Shown: piece after piece, positions 44,261-54,788 of the stretch
Numbering within the stretch: position 1 is the first letter of the stretch
Layout of the letters: each line of letters starts with the position of its first letter
Assembly: GCF_030272615.1 (NCBI RefSeq)
Contig: NC_081412.1
Span: forward strand, 691,054,083-691,118,082
Source of the DNA: Cryptomeria japonica
Taxonomy: Eukaryota; Streptophyta; Pinopsida; Cupressales; Cupressaceae
Direction: 5' to 3'
DNA length: 64,000 nt
Position numbers and translations under genes: made by a program
The notes under the pieces: model-generated
Seen by the model: the letters and a program-made list of their open reading frames with translations, nothing else
What the model was told of the DNA's origin: nothing
Database searches by the model: none

Positions 44261-45494
44261 TATAAAGCGGAAAAATATCGAACCCTAGTTGTTCTCCCCT
44301 CCCCAACTCCGAGGAGAGAGAAGGGAGAGTCACTAGGGTTGATGGTTTTCACTTAGGAGAGACTTTACATTCAAAAGAGGGGTTGAAACCCACAAGATCC
44401 AATCCCATGCAATGCAAGATTGGATTCTATATAAGTTTCAAGGGTTGTGATAGCAAGGATACCCTCTTTTGTAAAGAAATGTAGATAGAAAGATTGAACT
44501 AGAAATGCATGTAGAAGCAAGAAAGATTCGCTTATAAACAGAGATAGGGATATGGGATGAAGCTGCGGACCTGGAATTAGTAATAAAATGTGTGCTGTTC
44601 TGCAAATTTGAGCAAAAGTTGACGGGACGATGGCGCCCGGCGTGCACACGGTCCTCCGAAAAATCCGCGAAATGAAGGGGGATCTGTTCGTCTCTGTACA
44701 AGGATTCCAGATCTTCAATTATAGTCGCGTACCTGCAACCTACACACAGAAAAGAGAGGACGATTGGGGGTTAGGGATGAGGGGTTTGCCTTTAGGTCAA
44801 ACCCCGGTTTTGGAATTAACCAAGAAATGAGAATGCTGTAAATGTAAATGATTGTAATGTAAAACAAGTACTAGTACCTTGTTGTAAGAATGTTTGTATT
44901 CTTACATGCGAAGGTGTAGATGTTGTTGTATGTTGTATGTTGTATGCGACATGTGATCTACTCTTCAATGGTTGAATCCTTGTCTTGAATGCAACACTTA
45001 GCCTTGAATGGAGATTTAGAATGCTCAATTGCTTGAAGGAAATGCTTGAATGCTTGAATGCTTGAATGCTTGAATGTTTGAATATCGTTTCCGCCTCTTT
45101 TTTTCATCTTTCAAAATGGGAGAGGAAATGCAGTTTTTATACTTGTCAATTAGGGTTGAAAGACTGATTTTTCCGACCTTGGGTCGACTAGGAAGTACTA
45201 TTTTCCAAATTGCAAACATAAAGACCCAAAGCCCCATAGGAGACCGGGCCCAAAATAGGGCCAAGGACCAAGGCACTGGGTGCCATGGTCCTGGGGGACC
45301 AGGGCGCTGGGCGCCATGGTCCCACCTCCAGGGACAGCAGGGTGCAAGGAGGATCAGGCCAGGGTGCTTGAAAAATGAAGTTTTTGGTGTCATAAACAGG
45401 TTTTGGGGTCTCCATTCAAGTTCCGTGTTGCATCGCCATCGCAAAGACCCAAATGCAATCGAAATTGCAAGTGTCGCAATTTTAGGACGCTACA
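44261..45494 (-). repeat. TrgB2 3' LTR
   Basis: 1,234 bp; the terminal TG has decayed to TA (TATAAAGCGG). Two GC-rich near-palindromes (45265-45322), not three, and the 30-nt hairpin at 44625-44654. A short deletion near 44591, relative to 50969, removes a CGAGACGG stretch. Confidence 0.95.
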
Positions 45495-46235
45495 TTTAGC
45501 CCCTACTTTAGCGGGAGTATAAGCGTACGCCCATACTTCCGGTAAAGTACAAGGAAACAACATTGAAAAACTTTCACCACGTCAAGGAGGCAAGATACAC
45601 CAAGCCCCCAGTGGACTAAGGATCTTACGACTTTGATTGACAAAGTAAAAGGGAAGATCACAAGGGAGAACCATGACTGTCGGTAGTAAGGTTCCCTCAC
45701 TATGAGTCATGCAAGAAAGATATCAAAAATTTTCAAGGCAAAGCTAAATTTGTCAAGAAATTTTCAAGTATCTTGAAACGATATGAACGGGATGTATGCC
45801 CCCCTACGTTAAAGCGATCGCACACGCCTCACCGGAGGAGATTGCTTTAAGGTAGTGATACATATAAGAAATGAGAAAGGAGCATGTTATCGCAAGGATT
45901 TAGCCCCCAAGTGTGAGATAAGCCCAAGGATAATAGACACAAAACACAAAGCACAAGGTGACTTCGCTTTCCTCGGGGTCAGTATGCTGTATGATAATTC
46001 ATGTATATCATATGTATGTATGCATAATTGTTCTTCATTCCCCAATCAAGGAAGGTCACCTAGAAGAAGGGAACACATGTGTCTTTTGAGTCAACATGAG
46101 AGAGACCAAAAGAGATCTCAATGCTTTGCATCGTCCTCAAGTAGACAACACTAAGGACAACAAATAGAAGAATGAGAATAACACATAGAAGAAGTAACAA
46201 AAGAGAGGAGGAGAGAGTCTGCTATGCTAATGAAA
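45495..46235 (-). other. TrgB2 3' internal region with polypurine tract
   Basis: The minus-strand tract AAAGTAGGGGCTAAA (45495-45509) precedes the LTR. The remainder is non-coding and equivalent to 40537-41260 and 1-547. Confidence 0.8.
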
Positions 46236-49200
46236 CTAGTCTAGCACGTCATCTACCCCCCGATCTTGCTGATCAATGTTTCGGGAAGGCAGGAAACATG
46301 CTAGAGGAGGAACATCCAACACAGCAGATGGAGCTATCACAAGATCCAAACAAGGGCTATGTTCATGTTCCGAGCCACGTTGTTCTTGTCTAGGAGCTAG
46401 GATAAGTGCTTTAGAAAATTCGTTAGATAGATGGTTATTAACATCAACATATTCATATTCACTATCAGAAGCAAGAGAAGTAGCATTTTCATCATGAATG
46501 ACATTTTCATCTATATCATCATCAAGATTTATAAAAATAGGATCTTTAACTCGCACAGGATCAAGACCATCATGCATCTTATGTTTAGGAGATTTTGGCT
46601 CAATCGTCGGCTGAGGAGAAAATGGAATAATATTAGTTGAAGGTGTTTTTGGGGATTGCAAGGTTTGAGAAGCAGCTGCCTGTGCTCTAAGACGATGCTT
46701 TTGTCGGCGTTGACGTGCAGAACGATTTCGTCTAGTCTTAGTAGGAAGTTGCGAAGATTGAGGAGGAGGAATGTTCTCATCCTTATCACTTGGGTGTTTA
46801 GGTTGTGGTCTCTTAGGTTGAATAATAGGAGAAGAGGAAGGTCTCTTCTCTCCATAAGAGGAAGGAGGAGGAACTGCTCCATATAACGGAGGAATATTTG
46901 GTTTAGGAAGGAGACCAAGTCCATCATGACGAGGAGGTATAGGTCTACTTTTGGGAAGTTTATTAATCATAGGCATAGTCTCATCCATAGGGATGGGTTG
47001 GGAATCTTCTTGAGGAAAGACATTAGTTTTATCTTTCAAAGGAAGAACTTCCTTCTCAAGAATAATAGGAATATCAAGTTTGGGTGTTCTAGGTTCACTT
47101 AGAGATAAGATCATATCTTTTTTCCACTTTTGATAAGATTTGAAAAGATGATCACTTCGCGGAGGAAGAGATTGGAATTGTTTAGGCCAAAAATAATCAA
47201 TAGGAATGCTAGAAGTTCTTTCAGCTGGTTTAAAGAGACTATGATTGACAGTAACAACTTCACCATTATGGGGAAATTTCAAACACTTGTGAATAGGAGA
47301 AGCAATAGCTTTCATGGAAGATAGCCAAGGATAGCCTAGCTTCACACGAAATTGTTCGGATGATGGAATAATAGCAAAGTCCACATCAAGGGATTTGTTA
47401 TGAACCTCAATAGGTAATGTAATAGAACCAATTGCAGGAGAAGAAAATGCATCAAATAGTTTCACAACCACATTTGTTTCATCATAGATCACTTGATTCA
47501 ATTGCAAAGTAAAAAGAAATTCTTCAGTAATGATATTAACCATACAAGAAGGATCAATAAGCACCCCACGGCAAGGTGTATTCTTGAGTTTTGCAACTAT
47601 ATATAAAGGACCATCAGGTGCCCTGATAGTTTCACTGGAATCAAAGGTGATGGAAGGTTCTTTAGGGATTTTCTGCTGCTCCACAAAGTTAATCACATTC
47701 GGAGTCATAGACACAAGATCATCAGGTGAGACAGAGGAATCATTAGTATCAATCACATTAGAGGTATGAGAAGGTAATGGATCAGTAAAATTCTGAAGAT
47801 TTTTCTTAGGAGGAGCTATAGATGTGTTGCCTTTGTCATTCACACCAGAAACAGAGATAGTACTATTATCAATCAAATCTTGAATTTTACCCTTTAAAGC
47901 AAAACATTTTTCAGTATCATGCCCAGGATGACGATGAAATTGACAAAAAGATTTGTTATCAAAATAGGGTGAGTTAATCTTTGCAGGATCTATTTGCCTT
48001 ATAGGAGGAAGAGTAAGCACATTTTGTTCCAATAACTTATTCATAATACTATGCAATGATTCATTCAAAGGAGTAAACTTTCTTTCTTTCTTGAAAAACT
48101 TAGAAATAGGAGGCACACCTGATGCCGCATTCACATTGTTGTTGATGATGTTTTCATTGAATTTAATGGACTCTCTATTCGGTTTAAACTTCCCAAATGG
48201 TTGTTGACTACTATCACCCTTATCACTCGGAGCCATAGGATTTGCTTGTTCCATTTGACTCACAGTCAGTTGATAATTGTGAAGAGTTGCACACAACTGT
48301 TGGAAAGAAGTAAACTCAGAAAACAGAAGTTTTTCTCTAATATCTTTTTGTAAATTAGAAATAAAGATTCTTTGAATATCATTGTCAAGTACTGGAAAAG
48401 AAATTTGAGCATACAAATGCTTATATCTACCAATGAAATCAGTCACTTTTTCTTTAACACCTTGTTTACAATGCATTAAATCAATCAAAGTAACTTTAGG
48501 ACTTATATTGTTTTGAAATTGTTGAATGAAAGCATTTGCAAGTTGTTCGAAAGAAGTAATAGAATAAGAAGGCAACGAGCAATACCATTGTAGAGCTTTG
48601 TCTCTTAATGTTCTAGTAAATAGTTTTGCAAGCAACCTTTGGTCATAAGCAAAATCATTACATATTGTTTGAAAAGTCTTAACATGTGTTAGAGGATCAC
48701 CCTTACCATTATAAAGCTCCAAATGTGGAATTTCAACATGCTTAGGGGGAATAGCTCGAACAATGTCAAGAGAAAGTGGGCTCGCAACATCAAATGTGGG
48801 CACACTAAACTTAGATTGATTCATAGAGGCAATTTGTTGTTGTAAAGAAGAGACAGTTTGTGCAAGATTGTTAATGGTCACTTCAGTTGAAGAGTTCATA
48901 TTAGATGTATTAGATTGAGATGGAGGTGTTATGTTATTGAAAGAAGGTAGAGAGTAAGGTGGTGGGACCCTATGATAGTTAGTCATAGGAGATGATTGGA
49001 CAGGAGGAACACTACAAGGAGGAATGGAAAACGAATTGCCCCCTTGCGTCATGTTCATTTGTGGTGATATAATAGGAACACTTATTGAAGGAATGAATGA
49101 AGAAGTCGGATTGAATGAAGGAAGAGGGTTAATTGAAGAAGAAGGATTGCCCTCATGACTCGTGATCCTAGGCAGGATTTCTTGTATTGAAGTAGTCATT

Positions 49201-49709
49201 ATGTTTGATGTAAAAGTAGGTATACTAGCAATAGAAGTTGTCAAAGGAATAGAATGATTGACTTGAGTAGGAGGTTGTGTATAACCCAAAGTTTCAGCAC
49301 AACTCTTCATAGGCATCACATTTGAATCCACAATGTGTGCAATACCACGCAAAATATCAATTCCATTCTTATCACTTTGAAGCATACGTTTTAGACCCTC
49401 AATTAAAGGAAGACCTTGACTATCAGGGTATTCTTGAGACATCCATTGTCGAAAATCATCAAATTGATTATCCAATTTCGAAAGTTGTTCTACAGAAACC
49501 TCATGGAGAGCTTCTTCATCATTAAGAGGATTAGAGGAATTACCCATGTCCTCGTTAAAAAGGCCATTCAAATTAGGTTCCATCTCCTCGGTAATCACAC
49601 CTTGGAAAGACTTAATTCTAAGGCTTCGTCTAATGGGAATAGTGTAAGTAGGACTTATTACAACTAACCTGAAAAAATTGAGTGATTTTACGATCTGTAG
49701 ATAGGCCAA
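46236..49709 (-). CDS. TrgB2 Gag plus protease-like polyprotein, open
   Basis: Up to 1,157 residues without a stop. The start shared with TrgB1 is likely the Met of MEPNLNGLF at 49583, because sequence upstream of the preceding block differs between copies. Parts: Pro/Ser/Asn-rich N-terminus; Gag core (HLELYNGKGDPLTHVKTFQ, then QRIFISNLQKDIREKL) closely parallel to TatA Gag; Cys-His block FCQFHRHPGHDTEKC; retropepsin-like domain with LIDPSCMVNII and LGYPWLSSMKA, then CLKFPHNG as in TatA; basic Pro-rich tail; acidic C-terminus ending VDDVLD. The usual catalytic triad D-[ST]-G is DPS, so proteolysis is doubtful. RT and INT are absent. It probably builds particles using Tat enzymes supplied in trans. 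Confidence 0.9.
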   Translation of the reverse strand: MAYLQIVKSLNFFRLVVISPTYTIPIRRSLRIKSFQGVITEEMEPNLNGLFNEDMGNSSNPLNDEEALHEVSVEQLSKLDNQFDDFRQWMSQEYPDSQGLPLIEGLKRMLQSDKNGIDILRGIAHIVDSNVMPMKSCAETLGYTQPPTQVNHSIPLTTSIASIPTFTSNIMTTSIQEILPRITSHEGNPSSSINPLPSFNPTSSFIPSISVPIISPQMNMTQGGNSFSIPPCSVPPVQSSPMTNYHRVPPPYSLPSFNNITPPSQSNTSNMNSSTEVTINNLAQTVSSLQQQIASMNQSKFSVPTFDVASPLSLDIVRAIPPKHVEIPHLELYNGKGDPLTHVKTFQTICNDFAYDQRLLAKLFTRTLRDKALQWYCSLPSYSITSFEQLANAFIQQFQNNISPKVTLIDLMHCKQGVKEKVTDFIGRYKHLYAQISFPVLDNDIQRIFISNLQKDIREKLLFSEFTSFQQLCATLHNYQLTVSQMEQANPMAPSDKGDSSQQPFGKFKPNRESIKFNENIINNNVNAASGVPPISKFFKKERKFTPLNESLHSIMNKLLEQNVLTLPPIRQIDPAKINSPYFDNKSFCQFHRHPGHDTEKCFALKGKIQDLIDNSTISVSGVNDKGNTSIAPPKKNLQNFTDPLPSHTSNVIDTNDSSVSPDDLVSMTPNVINFVEQQKIPKEPSITFDSSETIRAPDGPLYIVAKLKNTPCRGVLIDPSCMVNIITEEFLFTLQLNQVIYDETNVVVKLFDAFSSPAIGSITLPIEVHNKSLDVDFAIIPSSEQFRVKLGYPWLSSMKAIASPIHKCLKFPHNGEVVTVNHSLFKPAERTSSIPIDYFWPKQFQSLPPRSDHLFKSYQKWKKDMILSLSEPRTPKLDIPIILEKEVLPLKDKTNVFPQEDSQPIPMDETMPMINKLPKSRPIPPRHDGLGLLPKPNIPPLYGAVPPPSSYGEKRPSSSPIIQPKRPQPKHPSDKDENIPPPQSSQLPTKTRRNRSARQRRQKHRLRAQAAASQTLQSPKTPSTNIIPFSPQPTIEPKSPKHKMHDGLDPVRVKDPIFINLDDDIDENVIHDENATSLASDSEYEYVDVNNHLSNEFSKALILAPRQEQRGSEHEHSPCLDLVIAPSAVLDVPPLACFLPSRNIDQQDRGVDDVLD

Positions 49710-50636
49710 ATTAAAGTTGCAATCTCAAAATTGAACCCTACCCAGATTGTCGAAAAATGCAAAATTTGAATTTTGAAAAAGAGAGGGAAACTGAAATTTT
49801 GAATTTTATGATTTTAAAGGGAATGTTAAGAGAAATGCAAGTTTTGAAATTTAGAAGTTCACTCAATTTCACGCAAAATTCAATTTTGAAAGTGGAAATC
49901 AAAGTTGTTGTAATTAAGTACTTAATTTCAAAAGTCACAAATTGCAAGAATTTGAATAAAGCACTGAAATTTCGAATGAATGCCAACACACTTTTCAGAT
50001 TTAGGATAGTAAGAAACACAATTTTGACATGAATTTCAGTTTCAACAATTTTTTGAATGATTAGAAGCCTTAAACCAAGCAATCACAAGACCAACTTTGA
50101 CTGTAATTTTGAAAGTGTTAGAATTGATAAAATCAGCCAAAATTCTGGATTTTAGTAGAAAAATACAGTAAGATCTAGCTCCTGAAATTTCAGAAAAAAT
50201 GTCGGGGACGATGGCGCTTGGGGTGCACACGGTCCTCGCAACTTTTTTTCAAATTTTCAGGGATGAGAGATATTATGATTTTATTGCGGAATCCAAAGTT
50301 ACAGCCGATTTGGAGGTGTTTTGATTAGTGAAATTATCAGTCAAAGGTTGAATCAAGAAGGTCTTAAAAATTAGGGTTTTGACATTTAACCACTTAATTT
50401 TCAAAATTAAAGAACAGGTACAATTTGATAATTTGCAGTAGAAGGGCAGATCTGAAACAAGCATTAACAATTAAACATTTCACAAGCTCAATTACTAAAA
50501 AGAAAATTTAGGGTTTTTATACAATTAACCTCTAAAATTTTGCAAAAGATCAAACATGGAAATGTAATCAAGGAATCCAATTTTCAAATCTAACCATGAA
50601 TAATCAGAAAGGATGTTCACGTCGGGTTCACCAAAA
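49710..50636 (-). other. TrgB2 5' leader with tRNA-Trp primer site
   Basis: The primer site on the minus strand, TGGTGAACCCGACGTGAA, occupies 50616-50633, three bases inside the LTR at 50637. The leader is AT-rich and non-coding, carries one 30-nt hairpin (50206-50235), and matches 52550-53510 of TrgB1. Confidence 0.85.
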
Positions 50637-51877
50637 TGTAAAATGGAAAAATATCGAACCCTAGTTGTTCTCCCCTCCCCAACTCCAAGGAGAGAGAAGG
50701 GAGAGTCACTAGGGTTGATGGTTTTCACTTAGGAGAGACTTTACATTCAAAAGAGGGGTTGAAACCCACAAGATCCAATCCCACGCAATGCAAGATTGGA
50801 TTCTATATGAGTTTCAAGAGTTGTGATAGCAAGGATACCCTCTTTTGTAAAGAAATGTAGATAGAAAGATTGAACTAGAAATGCATGTAGAAGCAAGAAA
50901 GATTCGCTTATAAACAGAGATAGGGATATGGGATGAAGCTGCGGACCTGGAATTAGTAGTAAAATGTCGAGACGGTGCTGTTCTGCAAATTTGAGCAAAA
51001 GTTGACGGGACGATGGTGCCCGGCGTGCACACGGTCCTCCGAAAAATCCGCGAAACGAAGGGGGATCTGTTCGTCTCTGCACAAGGATTTCAAATCTTCA
51101 ATTACAGTCGCGTACCTGCAACCTACACATAGAAAAGAGAGGACGATTGGGGGTTAGGGATGAGGGGTTTGCCTTTAGGTCAAACCCCGGTTTTGGAATT
51201 AACCAAGAAATGAGAATGCTGTAAATGTAAATGATTGTAATGTAAAACAAGTACTAGTACCTTGTTGTAAGAATGTTTGTATTCTTACATGCGAAGGTGT
51301 AGATGTTGTTGTATGTTGTATGTTGTATGTGACATGTGATCTCCTCTTCAATGGTTGAATCCTTGTCTTGAATGCAACACTTAGCCTTGAATGGAGATTT
51401 AGAATGCTCAATTGCTTGAAGGAAATGCTTGAATGCTTGAATGCTTGAATGCTTGAATGTTTGAATATCGTTTCCGCCTCTTTTTTTCATCTTTCAAAAT
51501 GGGAGAGGAAATGCAGTTTTTATACTTGTCAATTAGGGTTGAAAGACTGATTTTTCCGACCTTGGGCCGACCAGGAAGTACTATTTTCTAAATTGCAAAC
51601 ATAAAGACCCGAAGCCCCATAGGAGACCAGGCCCAAAATAGGGCCAGGGACCAGGGCGCTGGGCGCCCTAGTCCTGAAGGACCAGGGCCCTGGGCGCCAT
51701 GGTCCCACCTCCAGGGACAGCAGGGTGCAAGGAGGATCAGGCCAGGGTGCTTCAAAAATGCAGTTTTTGGTGTCATAAATAGGTTTCGGGGTCTCCATTC
51801 AGGTTCCGTGTTGCATCGCCATCGCGAAGACCCAAATGCAATCGAAATTGCAAGTGTCGCAATTTTAGGACGCTACA
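50637..51877 (-). repeat. TrgB2 5' LTR
   Basis: 1,241 bp, TGTAAAATGG to GCTACA on the plus strand. Two GC-rich near-palindromes (51648-51705), the same number as its partner, and the 30-nt hairpin at 51008-51037. Confidence 0.95.
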
Positions 51878-52236
51878 CTAGCAATAGGAGTTGTCAAAGG
51901 AATAGAATGATTAACTTGAGTAGGGGGTTGTGTATAACCTAAGGTTTCGGCACAACTTTTCATAGGCATCACATTCGAATCCACAATGTGTGCAATACCA
52001 CGCAAAATATCAATTCCATTCTTATCACTTTGAACCATACATTTTAGACCCTCAATTAATGAAAGAGCTTCACTATCAAGGTATTCTTGAGACATCCATT
52101 GTCGAAAATCATCAAATTGGTTATCCAATTTTGAAAGTTGTTCTACAGAAACCTCATGGAGAGCTTCTTCATCATTAAGAGGATTAGAGGAATTACCCAT
52201 GTCCTCGTTAAAAAGGTCATTCAAATTAGGTTCCAT
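51878..52236 (-). pseudogene. TrgB1 gag, 5' part
   Basis: The minus-strand frame starts with Met at 52236 (MEPNLNDLFNEDMGNSS) and is open upstream to 52326. It ends at 51883, where the TrgB2 target duplication begins, and resumes at 44260. Over 90 per cent of residues match TrgB2. Confidence 0.9.
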
Positions 52237-53510
52237 CTCCTCGGTAATTACACCTTGGAAAGACTTAATTCTAAGGCTTCGTCTAACGGGAATAGTGTAA
52301 GTAGGACTTATTGTTGTAAAACTCATGCACTAAAGAAAGAGAGAAGATTTTGAATTTTAGAGGTAGCAAATTTCAATAAAACCAGCCAATCTCCTAGATT
52401 TAAGCTGTTAAATGCAATCAGGACAATCTCCCGAAATTTCAAAAAAAATGTCTGGGACCGTGGCGAACAGAGTGCACACGGTCCTCGCAACTTTTTTCGA
52501 AATTTTCAGGGATGAAAGTTATGATGATTTTAAAGCTAATCTGAAAAAATTGAGTGATTTTACGATCTGTAGATAGGCCAAATTAAAGTTGCAATCTCAA
52601 AATTGAACCCTACCAAGATTGTTGAAAAATGTAAAATTTGAATTTTGGAAAAGAGGGGGAAACTGAAATTTTGAATTTTATGATTTTAGAGGGAATGCTG
52701 AAAGCAATGCAAGTGTTGAAATTTAAAAAATTGACTCAATTTCACGCAAAATTCAATTTTGAAAGTGGAAATCAAAGATGTTGCAATTAAACACTTAATT
52801 TCAAAAGTCACAAACTACAAAAATTTGAATAAAGCACTGAAATTTTGAATGAATGCTAACACACTTTTCAGATTTAGGACTGTAAGAAACACAATTTTGA
52901 TATGAATTTTAATTTCAACAATTTTTGAATGATTAGAAACCTCAATCCAAGCAATCGCTAGACCAACTTTGACTTTAATTTTGAAAGTGTTAAAATTGAT
53001 AAAATCAGCCAAAATTCTGGATTTTAGTAGAAAAATACAGTAAGATCTAGCTCCCGAAATTTCAGAAAAAATGTCGGGGACGATGGTGCTCGGGGTGCAC
53101 ACGGTCCTCGCAACTTTTTTCCAAATTTTCAGGGATGAAAGATATTGTGATTTTATTGCAGAATCCAAACTTACAACCGATTTGGAGGTGTTTTGATTAG
53201 TGAAATTATCAATCAAAGGTTGAATCAAGGAGGTCTTAAAAATTAGGGTTTTGACATTTAACCACTTAATTTTCAGAATTAAAGCACAAATATGAATTGA
53301 CAATTTGCAATAGAAGGGTAGATCTGAAACAAGCATTAACAATTAAACATTTCACAAGTTTAATTACTTAAAAAGAAAATTTTAGGGTTTTTATGCAATC
53401 AACCTCTAAAATTTGCAAAAGATCACATGGAAATATAATTAGGAAAGCAAAATTTTCAGATCTAACCATGAATAATCAGAATGAGGATGTTCACGTCGGG
53501 TTCACCAAAA
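52237..53510 (-). other. TrgB1 5' leader with tRNA-Trp primer site
   Basis: The primer site TGGTGAACCCGACGTGAA is at 53490-53507 on the minus strand. The leader carries two 30-nt hairpins (53078-53107 and 52455-52484). The block 52320-52545 is missing from TrgB2 and resembles 53000-53155, so the leader contains a diverged internal duplication. Non-coding. Confidence 0.85.
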
Positions 53511-54788
53511 TGTAAAGCGGAAAAATCGAACCCTAGTTGTTCTCTCCTCCCCAACTCCAAGGAGAGAGAAGGGAGAGTCACTAGGGTTGATGGTTTTCAC
53601 TTAGGGGAGAATTTACATTCAAAAGAGGGGTTGAAACCCACAAGATCCAATCCCACGCAATGCAAGATTGGATTCTAAATGAGTTTCAAGGGTTAAGACA
53701 TCAAGGATACCCTCTTTTGTAAAGAATGTAGATAGAAAGATTGAACTAGGAATGCATGTAAAGTAGGAAAGATTCGCTTATAAACAGAGATAGGGATATG
53801 GGATGAAGCTGCGGACCTGGAATTAGTAGTAAAATGTCGAGACGGTGCTGTTCTACAAATTTGAGCAAAATTTGACAGGACAATGGCGCCCAGCGTGCAC
53901 ACGGTCCTCCGAAAAATCCGCAAAATGAATGGGGATCTGTTCGTCTCTACACAAGGATTCTAGATCTTCAATTACAGCCGCGTACCTGCAACCTACACAC
54001 AGAAAAGAGAGGACGATTAGGGGGTTAGGGATGAGGGGTTTGCCTTTAGGTCAAACCCCGGTTTTGGAATTAACCAAGAAATGAGAATGTTGTAAATGTA
54101 AATGTTTTTAATGTAAACAAGTACGGATACCTTGTTGTAAGAATGTTTGTATTCTTACATGCAAAGGTGTAATGTATGTTGTATTTTGTATGTTGTATGT
54201 GATTTCCTCTTCAATGGTTGAATCCTTGTCTTGAATGCAACACCTAGCCTTGAATGGAGACTTAGAATTCTCAAGTGCTTGAAGGAATGCTTGAATGCTT
54301 GAATGTTTGAATGTTTGAATGTTTGAATATCGCTTTCGCGTCTTGTTTGCATATGTTTTTCTCTTTCTTCCTTCCTCAAATGGGAGGGGAAATGTAGTTT
54401 ATATACTTGTCAATTAGGGCTGATAGACTGATTTTCCCGACCTTAGGCCGACCAAGAAACATTATTTCCCAAATTGCAAACTTAAAGACCCGATGCCCAA
54501 AAGAGACCGGGCCCAAAATAGGGCCAGGGACCAGGGCGCTGGGCGCCATGGTCCTGAGGGACCAAGGCGCTGGGCGCCCTAGGCCAGAAGGACCAGGGTG
54601 CTGGGCACCATGGTCCCACCTCCCGGGACAGCAGGGTGCAAGGAGGGATCAGGCCAGGGTGCAGAGAAATGCAGTTTTTGGTGTTATAAACAGGTTTCGG
54701 GGTCTCCATTCAGGTTCAACATTGCGCCGCCATCGTGAAGACCCAAATGCAGTCGAAATTGCAAGTGTCACAATTTTAGGATGCTACA
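53511..54788 (-). repeat. TrgB1 5' LTR
   Basis: 1,278 bp, TGTAAAGCGG to GCTACA on the plus strand. Three GC-rich near-palindromes (54528-54616), as in its partner at 39270-40536, and the 30-nt hairpin at 53878-53907. Confidence 0.95.

Larger units (their letters stand above)
44261..51877 (-). mobile_element. TrgB2: complete Gag-only LTR element nested in TrgB1
   Basis: 7,617 bp with LTRs at 44261-45494 and 50637-51877 and a perfect CTAGC target duplication (44256-44260 and 51878-51882). Primer site (50616-50633), leader, an open Gag-PR-like ORF (46236-49709), 3' region and polypurine tract (45495-45509) are all present. It lies in the same orientation inside the gag of a sister element. No RT, RNase H or INT. 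Confidence 0.95.
39270..54788 (-). mobile_element. TrgB1: Gag-only LTR element, host of TrgB2
   Basis: LTRs at 39270-40536 and 53511-54788, perfect target duplication ATCCA (39265-39269 and 54789-54793), tRNA-Trp primer site at 53490-53507 and polypurine tract at 40537-40551, all in minus orientation. Without TrgB2 the element is about 7.9 kb. It encodes Gag plus a protease-like domain and no RT or INT. It interrupts the CopD cargo gene. Confidence 0.95.

Noticed and set aside
49738-50082. Phe/Lys-rich open frames on both strands of the TrgB leader
   Set aside because: They occur on both strands of an AT-rich leader, do not persist between TrgB1 and TrgB2, and lack domains.
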